DNA of 15,808 bases from Thermoplasmatota archaeon (GCA_022848805.1 JAJISI010000003.1:1-15808); one strand, 5' to 3'; positions 7,504-15,017 are shown, counted from the stretch's first letter. Program-made: numbers and translations. The notes: a model not told the origin generated them from the sequence alone.

Positions 7504-7767
7504 CTAGCCACATGCAGACTGATGAGGACCCGGCTCCTCGTACAGGAAGTCGTAGAGGTACTCGGTGCAGGAGTCGCAGACTCCGTCGGCTGAGCCTTCT
7601 CCCAGATTGTCGCACGTACCGTCACCAGTGCCATCGCGCTCACAATCGCCAACGCATTCGCCGTTGGAGTTACCGTTGTACAAGGCTGACACGGCCACTG
7701 CACTGCCGACCATCAGAGTCGCGCCGAGTGCCATCGCGATCCACATTTTCGTCACCATCTTCCTCAT
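7504..7767 (-). CDS. Small cysteine-rich, Asp/Gly-rich secreted protein
   Basis: This 87-residue protein has a signal or anchor helix (about 8-29, MWIAMALGATLMVGSAVAV) followed by a short extracytoplasmic part with six cysteines (C38, C42, C52, C64, C67, C86) set among Asp and Gly (for example GECVGDCERDGTGDGTCDN). The even cysteine number and acidic Gly-rich spacing suggest disulfides or a metal site such as Ca2+, but this is inference. ATG codons at 7767, 7758 and 7746 are all possible starts; GAGGA lies directly before the first and would be well spaced for the second. An upstream extension to 7851 is open but would read through a hairpin and lacks support. The gene stands alone, divergent from the DASS transporter. 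I know no family. Confidence 0.65.
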   Translation of the reverse strand: MRKMVTKMWIAMALGATLMVGSAVAVSALYNGNSNGECVGDCERDGTGDGTCDNLGEGSADGVCDSCTEYLYDFLYEEPGPHQSACG

Positions 7768-7779
7768 TCCTCGCTTGTC

Positions 7780-7797
7780 GGCGGGTTTTGTCCCGCC
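7780..7797. repeat. Perfect hairpin in the leader of the cysteine-rich protein gene
   Basis: GGCGGG and CCCGCC are separated by ttttgt, giving a 6-bp all-GC stem. It lies 13-30 nt ahead of the ATG at 7767 and would be near the 5' end of the message if the box at about 7822-7829 (minus strand acttatca) is the promoter. It could affect translation or bind a regulator. Confidence 0.45.
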
Positions 7798-7931
7798 TGT
7801 GGTGGGAGCATGAGGGGAGTCTTGATAAGTGGCTTGTGGTACAAGAATCAAAGGCTAGCACAATCTTCTATCTATGGAGCCAGTCGTTGACGCCTTCTCG
7901 GTCGGTCATCGCCACGGGCTCCCCACAAGAA

Positions 7932-7940
7932 CTTGAAATA
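7932..7940 (+). promoter_or_regulatory. Possible TATA box of the DASS transporter gene
   Basis: The sequence cttgaaata is centred about 30 nt before the ATG at 7967, and no Shine-Dalgarno site precedes that ATG. The match to the archaeal consensus is only fair. Confidence 0.4.
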
Positions 7941-7966
7941 CGTAGCAACGGTTCACGTACAATCGG

Positions 7967-9475
7967 ATGCGAGACAGGAGGATCAAGCAGCTGCCGATAA
8001 CCCGTGTGATTGGCACGCTTGGTCACGAGATAATCCAGCTGACGCCGACGTTCTTCAGGTTCTTCGCCAAACTGCCGAAGATCGCACAACGTTCGATCAA
8101 GATATTACTCCCGTTCTTCGTCCTCCTGGCACTTACGATAATCCCCCTCCCTCTCGATCTGCAGGTGCAGTACGCGTTGGCAATCTTCGTGTGCATCTCC
8201 ATGCTTTGGACATTCGGAGGGCTCCCACTACCGGTGACTGCCCTTCTGGTGCCAGTGCTGTTGACTTTCTATGGTATATTCAAGACGGATGAGGCCCTCA
8301 GCTCGTTCGCAGACCCCGTCGTCTACCTTCTCATGGGCGGCCTTATAATGGCGGAGGCGTTCAGAAAGCATGGTATTGACCGCAGACTGGCGTATTCGAT
8401 CGTCGCCCGCTTCGGAAGCGATGTCGGCAAGATTCTCTTCTCGTTCATGCTCGTCTCGGCTGTTCTTTCGATGTGGATATCTAACACGGCGACCGTGGCG
8501 CTCATGATACCGGTAGTGCTTGGTATCGCTTCGAGGGCTGGAGAGGAGAAAGGCAAACTGTCGATACTATTCCTCCTCGGCATCGGCATCGGCTCCGCTC
8601 TGGGAGGTATGGCAACAATCACAGGGTCTGCGCCGAACGCAGTCGTGTCCTCTCTGCTCGCTCAGAGACTCGCTGAGGATGGCGCCGCATGGACGTTCCT
8701 CGACTGGATGAAGATAGGTCTTCCGACGAGCCTCGCCTTGCTGGCGGTTTCGTGGTATGTCCTGAGGAAGCTATTCCCAGTTCGAATTGAATCTCTGGAC
8801 ATCGCCTCGGTCAGGAAAGAGCTCTCAGAGATGGGACGCCTATCCCAGGGCGAGAGGAAGACCCTCGGGATATTCTTCCCTACCGTAATACTGTGGGTCG
8901 CCGGGGCCGATATAGGCGCGATGTTCGGTTTTCCGCCCAGTTTCATGAGTGCCGCGATAGTTGCGTTGACCGCTGCAGTTCTGCTCTTCGCTAGCAAGAC
9001 CCTTGATTGGCAGGATGCACGATCGATTCCTTGGGACATATTCCTCATAATCGGTGCTGGGCTGGCTCTTGGAGAAGGCCTTCAGCAATCCGGGGCTGCC
9101 GATTGGATGGCCGGTGTCCTGGTTTCGCTCACGGGAGATTTCCACATCTTCGTCATCATGCTTGTGGTTTCCGTCGTTTCTGTCGCCCTGTCCAACTTCA
9201 TGAGCAACACCGCCACGGCTGCGATACTCGTACCGATTCTCATCGGCATGGCTGATGAGCTGATGGTAGATCCTATGCTGCTGGTCCTCGTCTGCGGCCT
9301 TTCCGTCTCGGTATCATTCATAACTCCGATAGGTACCCCGCCATTCACTCTCATCTACTCTACGGGGATTCTGTCCCGCAATGATCTGTTAAGGAGTGGT
9401 CTCAGGATATCCTTGCCAGCGATCCTGGCGATTTCGACGGTTGTCTACTTGATGGTGAGATTCGGTCTGATATGA
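7967..9475 (+). CDS. DASS-family (SLC13) anion transporter
   Basis: This 502-residue inner-membrane protein has about 11-12 hydrophobic segments. The two inverted halves carry the diagnostic SNTAT motifs (172-176 and 413-417) that bind Na+ and the substrate carboxylate; the companion loops are GSAPNAVV (220-227, in place of the usual GTPPN) and TPIGTPPF (453-460). These support sodium-coupled uptake of a dicarboxylate, sulfate or similar anion; which one cannot be read. The N-terminus has an unusual cytoplasmic extension of about 45 residues, rich in Arg, Lys and Phe, before the first helix. The ATG at 7967 is the only ATG ahead of the helices. The small Rossmann-fold gene begins 16 nt after its stop, so the two are very likely cotranscribed. 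Confidence 0.93.
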   Translation: MRDRRIKQLPITRVIGTLGHEIIQLTPTFFRFFAKLPKIAQRSIKILLPFFVLLALTIIPLPLDLQVQYALAIFVCISMLWTFGGLPLPVTALLVPVLLTFYGIFKTDEALSSFADPVVYLLMGGLIMAEAFRKHGIDRRLAYSIVARFGSDVGKILFSFMLVSAVLSMWISNTATVALMIPVVLGIASRAGEEKGKLSILFLLGIGIGSALGGMATITGSAPNAVVSSLLAQRLAEDGAAWTFLDWMKIGLPTSLALLAVSWYVLRKLFPVRIESLDIASVRKELSEMGRLSQGERKTLGIFFPTVILWVAGADIGAMFGFPPSFMSAAIVALTAAVLLFASKTLDWQDARSIPWDIFLIIGAGLALGEGLQQSGAADWMAGVLVSLTGDFHIFVIMLVVSVVSVALSNFMSNTATAAILVPILIGMADELMVDPMLLVLVCGLSVSVSFITPIGTPPFTLIYSTGILSRNDLLRSGLRISLPAILAISTVVYLMVRFGLI

Positions 9476-9478
9476 TTT

Positions 9479-9484
9479 GGAGGT
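9479..9484 (+). promoter_or_regulatory. Shine-Dalgarno site for the Rossmann-fold gene
   Basis: GGAGGT lies 7 nt before TTG at 9492, with the same spacing as the site at 4103-4108. It argues for TTG at 9492 over TTG at 9477. Confidence 0.6.
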
Positions 9485-9491
9485 GGAATGG

Positions 9492-9842
9492 TTGAGGGTG
9501 TTGGTGATAGGTGCAGAGAAGCTGGGCACTCAGGTGATGAGACAGTTGAAGAAGATTCCGGGGATGGAGATGGTCGTGGCCGAGAGACGAGAGCGGCCAG
9601 TGGCCGTAGAATGCGGAGTCATCGACAAGGTGGACGTCGTGGCTCATGTCACGTCACTGAACTTCTCCGAGGTGCTCGAGCGCACGAACCCTGACTTCGT
9701 AATCCTGGCGAGGACGGTCCAGGATTGGGAGCAGACCGAGACACCCATGGGCACGGAGTACGTGGAAGGGATGGAGCGGGAACTGACCAAGTTCGATGTG
9801 GCCGTGTTCCCAGTTGACGGCAGGATTCTTGGCCCCTACTGA
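9492..9842 (+). CDS. Small Rossmann-fold (TrkA-N-like) protein
   Basis: This 116-residue soluble protein opens with a dinucleotide-binding fold: strand MRVLVIG, the loop GAEKLG (7-12), an amphipathic helix, and a second strand ending in an acidic residue (MVVAERR, E31), as in NAD-binding RCK/TrkA-N domains. Two further strand-helix units follow (VDVVAHV and PDFVILA). It stops near the length of a lone RCK_N domain and has no RCK_C. I chose the TTG at 9492 because GGAGGT (9479-9484) lies 7 nt upstream and the protein then begins at the first strand; the frame is open to TTG at 9477. It follows the DASS gene by 16 nt and converges with the CBS gene, 5 nt apart. It may regulate the transporter, by analogy with Trk channels; this is inference. 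Confidence 0.75.
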   Translation: MRVLVIGAEKLGTQVMRQLKKIPGMEMVVAERRERPVAVECGVIDKVDVVAHVTSLNFSEVLERTNPDFVILARTVQDWEQTETPMGTEYVEGMERELTKFDVAVFPVDGRILGPY

Positions 9843-9847
9843 TTCTC

Positions 9848-10318
9848 TCAAGACCAGAACTTCGTGCTGGCTTTGAGTATGTCGAGCCCGTTCAGCTCGC
9901 CAACGAGCACGTTGTCGTCGTCTACGACTGGCAGGTCGTTGAGGTGGTGCTCGACCATCAGCTTGGTCACGTTCACGAGCATCTCATTGTGAAGCACCTT
10001 GATGGGGCTGCTCATGACCTCAGTGACCTTGTCGTCAGATATCTCGGCGAGCATCCTTAGCAGAGAGGTGACGCCTGTGCTTCTCACTCCGAGTCGGTAG
10101 CCCGCAAGTCTCAGCAACGTCTCGAGGGTGACGGTCCCCTTCAGTTTCCCCTCGTTGTCGACTACGTACACTTTCCTCGTGTCGCTGTCTTCCACGATCG
10201 CCTCGACAGCATTCTTGAGGCTAGCCTCGGTCGAAACAGTCGCTGGCTCGACGGTCTTCCCCACCTCAGCCATCACTTCGGACACGCGGATGTCACTTAT
10301 GGGCTTGTTGTCCACCAT
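9848..10318 (-). CDS. Protein with two CBS domains
   Basis: This 156-residue cytoplasmic protein is a CBS pair (Bateman module) with nothing else attached: CBS1 at about 12-72 (motifs VSEVMAEV and VYVVDNEGKLKGTVTLETLL) and CBS2 at about 97-154 (VTEVMSSPIKVL and DLPVVDDDNVLVGELNGLDIL). Such pairs bind adenine nucleotides (AMP, ATP, SAM) and act as energy or ligand sensors. The ATG at 10318 is preceded by GGAGG about 9 nt upstream. The gene begins 45 nt after the MscS-type channel gene on the same strand with no clear promoter between, so the CBS pair may be cotranscribed with the channel and could regulate it; this is inference from position. Confidence 0.9.
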   Translation of the reverse strand: MVDNKPISDIRVSEVMAEVGKTVEPATVSTEASLKNAVEAIVEDSDTRKVYVVDNEGKLKGTVTLETLLRLAGYRLGVRSTGVTSLLRMLAEISDDKVTEVMSSPIKVLHNEMLVNVTKLMVEHHLNDLPVVDDDNVLVGELNGLDILKASTKFWS

Positions 10319-10363
10319 ACACCTTCTCCTCCACCATCGACAATGATGCCTTTTCTGAGTTAT

Positions 10364-11914
10364 CTAGCTCTCCTTCTTGAGGTAAACCACCCTCTGCGGG
10401 AACGGTATCTCGATGTCTGCCTCGCTCAGCTTGCGGTAGATCTCCTCGACGAGCCTGTCACGAGCTGCGATGCGCTTCCCCCTGTCGTTTATCCAGAGTA
10501 ACACCTTGAATATCAGAGCGGAATCACCCATCTCGTCGAAGATGATGATTGGCTGTTTGTCCGGGTTGTCCAGCAGCGAGTACGGGTTGTCCTTAATAGC
10601 TGCCATGATCGTCTCCCTTACCTTGGTGGGGTCGGAACCATAGGCCACGCCCACGTTCACATTCACTCTGCCGGGGTCGGACACGTTGGTCATCCTGACG
10701 ATCTTGTCGTTGACGAGCCTGTTGTTGGGAAGCGATATGATCGACGCATCCCTGAAGCGGTACAGACGCGTGGTCCTCATGCCGATCTTCCTCACATCAC
10801 ACCAGTCTCCATCGCTTAGGATTATCATATCCCCCTCGCTGAACGGCCTGTCCAGCAGGATGAACACGCCGCTGAAGAAGTTGGATATCGTCTCCTGGAG
10901 TGCGAAGGCAAGCACCATCGATATGACAACACCGCCAGCCACGAACATGGTGAGATCGACGTTCAGTGCTCCCAGGGCGTATCCGAGTGCTGCAAAGCCT
11001 ATCACCACCACGCCAAGCTTCTCGACCACGGGTATAAGCATATCATCGATCTTGCTGGCGGTCTTCTTCGCGACGATCTTGCCGTAGTACACGATTATCT
11101 TCTTGAACAGTTTGTAGGCGAGATAGAAGATCACGAGAGTGACTACCACGCCGTATATCGACATGACCATGTCCCTGAGATCTACTGGCATGTGCATGTG
11201 GAGCGCGTCCATCGAGTTGACCACGCCGTACAAAAACACGAGTAGCAGGACGGGAGTTCTGAGTATGCCGAGAATGATGTCATCGAGCATCGAGGCCGTC
11301 TTTCTCGTGAACGCCCAGGCAACGCCGTCCATGATGTAGGCGATGGAGAATGCTATCGCAAGCCAGATGATCACATCTAGGAGGAATACGCCCCATTCGT
11401 TGTCCAGCGGCGACGGCAACGGGTTGTCGAAATAGCCCAGTACCTTGTTGGCGCTGGCGAACGCTCCGACAATGGTGGTGTCAGCTCCTACGGAGGACAC
11501 CTGCACGAGATGTGTCCCCTCGTATACATTGAGCAAGACGGTCAGGTTCGCCTCCTGGGATCCGCTCTCGAGTGGAGCAGTGACCGTGACGTTGACAGTA
11601 TCGAAACCGTCTGGAGGCAGCGTGATCGGGGCATCGTCGACCTCGCAGGTCCAGCCACGACCGGATATGCTTGCGGTCACGACGACTGTGAGGTTCGCCC
11701 CAGAATCGGCATTCATTATGGTCCAGTTGTAGGTGGCACTCGATCCAGCGGTGACTTCCTTGGCGTAATCGTCGATAGACAGTATCTGCACGAATTCCGT
11801 CTGGGCCGCGCTTCCCGTCCCAACAATCAAGGTCGACAGTAGAATCACGGATGCTACGATCGGAGTGAGTCTCAGAGCCAGTCGTTTCGGTCCATTCGCC
11901 TTCAAGCATATCAC
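10364..11914 (-). CDS. MscS-family mechanosensitive channel with extracytoplasmic N-terminal domain
   Basis: This 516-residue membrane protein starts with a signal peptide or first helix (about 13-37, ending TGSAA), then a beta-rich Thr/Val-rich domain of about 110 residues (about 40-150) with sequons NWT, NLT and NVT; its pattern fits the NEW3/CARDB-like beta-sandwich group. Helices follow at about 172-198, 215-240, 250-270 and 298-318. The MscS core is clear: pore helix region VDLTMFVAGGVVISMVLAFALQ, then ETISNFFSGVFILLDRPFSEGDMI (340-363, split here only for description), the beta domain with ISLPNNRL (393-400) and the alpha/beta C-terminal domain. The GTG at 11914 is the farthest start consistent with the signal peptide; TTG at 11905 is an alternative. 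Likely role: relief of turgor, or sensing linked to the adjacent CBS gene. Confidence 0.92.
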   Translation of the reverse strand: MICLKANGPKRLALRLTPIVASVILLSTLIVGTGSAAQTEFVQILSIDDYAKEVTAGSSATYNWTIMNADSGANLTVVVTASISGRGWTCEVDDAPITLPPDGFDTVNVTVTAPLESGSQEANLTVLLNVYEGTHLVQVSSVGADTTIVGAFASANKVLGYFDNPLPSPLDNEWGVFLLDVIIWLAIAFSIAYIMDGVAWAFTRKTASMLDDIILGILRTPVLLLVFLYGVVNSMDALHMHMPVDLRDMVMSIYGVVVTLVIFYLAYKLFKKIIVYYGKIVAKKTASKIDDMLIPVVEKLGVVVIGFAALGYALGALNVDLTMFVAGGVVISMVLAFALQETISNFFSGVFILLDRPFSEGDMIILSDGDWCDVRKIGMRTTRLYRFRDASIISLPNNRLVNDKIVRMTNVSDPGRVNVNVGVAYGSDPTKVRETIMAAIKDNPYSLLDNPDKQPIIIFDEMGDSALIFKVLLWINDRGKRIAARDRLVEEIYRKLSEADIEIPFPQRVVYLKKES

Positions 11915-11945
11915 CGCTGAGGGTCTCTATGGGAGAACACGAGTT

Positions 11946-11955
11946 CCTAACTTAA
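11946..11955 (-). promoter_or_regulatory. Possible TATA box of the MscS-type gene
   Basis: On the minus strand this reads gttaagttag, centred about 36 nt ahead of the GTG at 11914. It would leave a leader of about 10 nt. It shares the 152-nt divergent spacer with the kinase promoter. Confidence 0.4.
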
Positions 11956-12024
11956 CGCTTTTGGCAAAATCCGCCCGACTCGAAGGCCCGGTCGGTTGTT
12001 CGGGGCCGATCCGATCTAGCAGGC

Positions 12025-12033
12025 GCTAAAATA
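12025..12033 (+). promoter_or_regulatory. TATA box of the kinase-like gene
   Basis: The sequence gctaaaata is a good archaeal box in an otherwise G+C-rich stretch. It is centred about 38 nt before ATG at 12067, allowing a leader of about 10 nt. Confidence 0.55.
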
Positions 12034-12066
12034 CCCTCACCGCCATAACGCCCCCGCGGATTCGTG

Positions 12067-12795
12067 ATGGCGATGGTCAGGCCTAGTCTGAAGCTCGAGG
12101 AACTCAGGAGCAATATGCTCGGGACCGAATTCGAAAGCCGGAAGAACAAGGTGTTCAGGACTACGGATCAAGGTGGGACCGTTGTCGTGAAGGAGTTCTC
12201 GGACAGCGAGGCGGCATCGAAGGAGTTTTCCATCCTGACGAGATGTTCCGCTAGATCTCTTCCGGTCCCTCGACCGATGTCGATTCACACGCGCGCGATA
12301 ATCATGGAGTGCTTGCCTGGCGGGACGGTGGCGGAGGCGCTCGATTCTGTATGGTTGAATGAAGGACCAATCTCCGCCGACGAGGAGGCTAAGCTGCGGG
12401 ATATCGCTGCTGGCCTCGGCGAGTGGCTTGCCAGCTACCATGCTCTGTTCGATTTCGGGCTTACGAGAGGCGACGCCATCATGAAGAACTTCCTCGTGAG
12501 CAGCGGCAGGATTGTGGGCCTCGACTTCGAGGAGGCGTCCGAGGAGGATGTGATTCGCGACCTCGGCGAGATGTGCTCGAACATCCTTAGCATGCATCCG
12601 ATGTTCACGGATGACAAGCTCGTTTTCTGCAGACGGCTCTCCGTGCGGTACTTCGCGCTCACGGGTGCCGAGAGAGACGCCGACCTGAGCGTGGCGACAG
12701 CGACGGCTCTCAGACATTACGCCTCTTTCAGAACCGACGGAGAGGAGCTGGTAGCCAGAGCCGCCGTTATCGAGAGTGACGGTTTGTTCTCATGA
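12067..12795 (+). CDS. Protein kinase-like / aminoglycoside phosphotransferase-fold protein
   Basis: This 242-residue cytoplasmic protein has the small kinase fold shared by APH enzymes and the archaeal Bud32 and RIO kinases. The ATP-binding lysine is in VVVKEF (K42), paired with the helix acid E53 in SKEF. The catalytic loop is LTRGDAIMKNF, with D136 and N141, and the metal-binding aspartate is in GLDFEEAS (D153). The usual HGD is therefore RGD, while the three catalytic residues remain, so activity is plausible. A weak Gly loop precedes K42. DFEEASEEDVIRDLGE resembles the corresponding segment of Bud32 and APH proteins. GTG at 12064 directly precedes ATG at 12067; either could be used. Substrate is unknown: a small molecule, tRNA-modification partner or protein. 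It stands alone and overlaps the 3' end of ecfT on the other strand. Confidence 0.8.
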   Translation: MAMVRPSLKLEELRSNMLGTEFESRKNKVFRTTDQGGTVVVKEFSDSEAASKEFSILTRCSARSLPVPRPMSIHTRAIIMECLPGGTVAEALDSVWLNEGPISADEEAKLRDIAAGLGEWLASYHALFDFGLTRGDAIMKNFLVSSGRIVGLDFEEASEEDVIRDLGEMCSNILSMHPMFTDDKLVFCRRLSVRYFALTGAERDADLSVATATALRHYASFRTDGEELVARAAVIESDGLFS

Positions 12796-13554
12796 GATCA
12801 GAGGGAGGTCGACGGAGAGCCATCTGTCCAGCTGAAAGACCATCGTTGCTAGTGCAATCATCGCGAGAACTGCCGCACCGTCGGATAGGGACGGCTTGCG
12901 GGGGTGCAACAATGTGCGATCGGGATAGTTGCCGAATCCCCTGCCTGCCATCGAGGCTGCCAACGAGTTGACCTTGAACATAGCCGAGAAGAACATCGGC
13001 AGAACCGTGTACCTAGCAGACCGCACGAGGCCTCTGACGCTCTTATCGAGCTTCAACCCTCTGATCGCCTGTGCCTCCCGGACGGAGTTCAGCTCAAACT
13101 GGAATATCGGCACGAACCTCATGGCCAACGCAGGCAGGAAGGCGTAGCGGTAGGGCATGCCCACGGACATCAACGACGAAGACAGGTCAGAAGGTTTCGT
13201 GGTGGCGATCAGCATCCACGACATCATTATCAGGCAGAGGAACTTGCCTGCTATTGTGATCCCCGCCGAGATCCCTCCTACGGTCACGCTGAAGAACGCG
13301 GCGGCCCAGACCTCCTCTCCCGCGTGGTTGAATATTATCTGGGCGATGAATATCGCAAAGGCGAACCCGGCGACTCCCTTGGTGAATATACCCCTCGTTC
13401 GGAAGTGTTGCTTCGCCGCTAGCACGACGATAATCAGCCCGACCATGAGGACAGGAGAGCTGATCAGTATCACCAGAACCGACGCAGTGACTAATATCAG
13501 GGCCTTCGCGACTGGGTTCAGATTTCCGGTTCCGTTGGCCGTCCGAACCCTCAA
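12790..13554 (-). CDS. ecfT: ECF importer T component (EcfT/YkoC type)
   Basis: This 254-residue membrane protein couples the ATPases of an energy-coupling factor importer to its S protein. It shows about five hydrophobic helices (about 17-48, 58-76, 83-115, 138-152, 222-240) and two amphipathic coupling helices with the Ala-Arg-Gly type motifs: EAQAIRGL (160-167) and SMAGRGFG (201-208), both altered from the classic ARG. I choose the TTG at 13554, because it overlaps the TGA of the ATPase gene (TTTGA) and follows GGAGG with 7-nt spacing; the frame is open to 13584 but those codons are the ATPase tail in another frame. Its stop shares the palindrome TCATGA with the stop of the facing kinase-like gene. 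It is the last gene of the S, A-A, T operon. Confidence 0.92.
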   Translation of the reverse strand: MRVRTANGTGNLNPVAKALILVTASVLVILISSPVLMVGLIIVVLAAKQHFRTRGIFTKGVAGFAFAIFIAQIIFNHAGEEVWAAAFFSVTVGGISAGITIAGKFLCLIMMSWMLIATTKPSDLSSSLMSVGMPYRYAFLPALAMRFVPIFQFELNSVREAQAIRGLKLDKSVRGLVRSARYTVLPMFFSAMFKVNSLAASMAGRGFGNYPDRTLLHPRKPSLSDGAAVLAMIALATMVFQLDRWLSVDLPLIS

Positions 13555-15017
13555 AGATCTCCCTCCCTGGATAACATGTCCCAATACCTAGCGGGCACGC
13601 TCTCGGTCGGACCAGAGGCGATAACCCGTCCCTGGCTGAGGGCGATCAGGTCCGTGCAGAACCCTCTCGCAAGCTCATGATTGTGAGTCACGATGACGAT
13701 AGTCTTCCCTTGGCTCTGGAGCCTCTCCAAGATGTTGACGATTCTGGCTGCGTTCTCCTTGTCCTGTCCTGCGAAGGGTTCGTCCAGCAAAATGATCCTA
13801 GGCTCGTGGGATGAGCCTGATTGTATGTTCACCCGCCTCTTCTGTCCGAAGCTGAGACAGTGTGGATGGACATATCTCCTCAGGTCTTCGCGCTCTTCGA
13901 ATTCCTCCACATACGATTCCGCGGTTGTGAGTGGTGCGTCGAAGTTGCGTGGAGCGAAGAGCATCTCCCTCTCAACTGTGTTCTCGAAGATCTGATGGTT
14001 GGGGTTTTGGAAGATGAGACCGACGTCTCTGCCTATCCTCCAAGCGTCTGCCAGTCTATCTGGGGTGACCGTGCTTCCGCAGACGACGATTCTTCCTCTT
14101 TGAATCTTTTGAAGCCCTGCAAGGTGGCGCAGAACGGTCGTCTTCCCCGAACCGTTCTCGCCCATCAGGGCTACGATGGACCCGCCATTTATCCGGAATG
14201 ACACATCGTCTAGTATGGTGAAGCCATCGACCTCATAGCTGAGTTTGTCGACCGAGATGACGGCTGCAGTAGACGCATCATCTGGGCGCCTGTATCCGGG
14301 CGGGGCGATGGCTTCTTCCCGGATTCTCCCGAACTCCTCCTGCCCCCGAGTGCAGTTCACGGCCAGCCTGCCGCCATCAAGAACCATGACCCTACCGACC
14401 AAGTCGATGAAATCCTTTAAGCGATGCTCGATGATGATCACCGTCAGATCAGACTTCTTCTTCATCCCCTCTACCGCTCTGATCACCTGGCCGACCGACC
14501 TTCGATCCAGGTTCGCGGTCGGTTCATCGAGTATCAGCAGCCTTGGTTTGACCGCGAGCATCGAGGCTATCGCGATCTTCTGCTTCTCGCCTCCCGAGAG
14601 TGTCGAGAGCATACGGTCCCTTAGGTGGCTGGCTTTGACACTGGACAACGAGAAGTCGATGGCGCGCTCGATGTCTGCGTGGCTGAACTTCAGGTTTTCA
14701 GGGCCGAAAGCCACCTCCTCCTCGACAGTTTCCGTGCAGAACTGGGTCTCAGGGTCTTGCTGTACCATGCAGGCTACGCCTGCAACCACGCTGGGATCCG
14801 TGAGGATAGTTCCATCGAGCCTGATCTCCCCTGAGATCTCCGCCGGGATCATATCCGGTATGAATCCGCAGACTGCCTGCATCGCCGTAGACTTGCCCGA
14901 GGCACTGTCGCCTGCGAGAAGGGCGAACTCGCCCCGTCCGATACTGAGAGTTAGATCCGAGACCGCTGGTCTCGATCTTCCTCTATATCTGATGTTGAGA
15001 TTCTTGATGTTTAACAT
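13551..15017 (-). CDS. Fused double ATPase of an ECF importer (EcfA-EcfA', YkoD type)
   Basis: Both ATPases of the importer are joined in one 488-residue cytoplasmic protein. Half one: Walker A GDSASGKST (36-44), Q-loop QQDPETQ (86-92), signature LSGGEKQ (140-146), Walker B LLILDEP ending at 166, switch H198. A linker of about 50 residues leads to half two: Walker A GENGSGKTT (286-294), FQNPNHQIF (336-344), signature LSFGQKR (388-394), Walker B IILLDEP ending at 414 and H445. The second signature has Phe where Gly is usual, so one of the two composite ATP sites may be less active. The fused layout and operon order match YkoD of the YkoEDC thiamine/HMP system (established for Bacillus, from memory). 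The ATG at 15017 abuts the TAG of the S gene with no gap. Confidence 0.94.
   Translation of the reverse strand: MLNIKNLNIRYRGRSRPAVSDLTLSIGRGEFALLAGDSASGKSTAMQAVCGFIPDMIPAEISGEIRLDGTILTDPSVVAGVACMVQQDPETQFCTETVEEEVAFGPENLKFSHADIERAIDFSLSSVKASHLRDRMLSTLSGGEKQKIAIASMLAVKPRLLILDEPTANLDRRSVGQVIRAVEGMKKKSDLTVIIIEHRLKDFIDLVGRVMVLDGGRLAVNCTRGQEEFGRIREEAIAPPGYRRPDDASTAAVISVDKLSYEVDGFTILDDVSFRINGGSIVALMGENGSGKTTVLRHLAGLQKIQRGRIVVCGSTVTPDRLADAWRIGRDVGLIFQNPNHQIFENTVEREMLFAPRNFDAPLTTAESYVEEFEEREDLRRYVHPHCLSFGQKRRVNIQSGSSHEPRIILLDEPFAGQDKENAARIVNILERLQSQGKTIVIVTHNHELARGFCTDLIALSQGRVIASGPTESVPARYWDMLSREGDL

Noticed and set aside
7780..7797. The GC hairpin as a transcription terminator
   Set aside because: It is not followed by a T run on either strand and it lies ahead of a gene, not after one.
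7425..8000. A 191-residue open frame on the + strand across the spacer and the cysteine-rich protein gene
   Set aside because: Its product is rich in Arg, Ser and Pro without any domain pattern, it overlaps the DASS start region, and the opposite strand has a convincing signal peptide.
12037..12717. A 226-residue open frame on the - strand opposite the kinase-like gene
   Set aside because: It is rich in His, Arg and Glu without motifs and runs through the TATA region, while the + strand keeps kinase catalytic residues.
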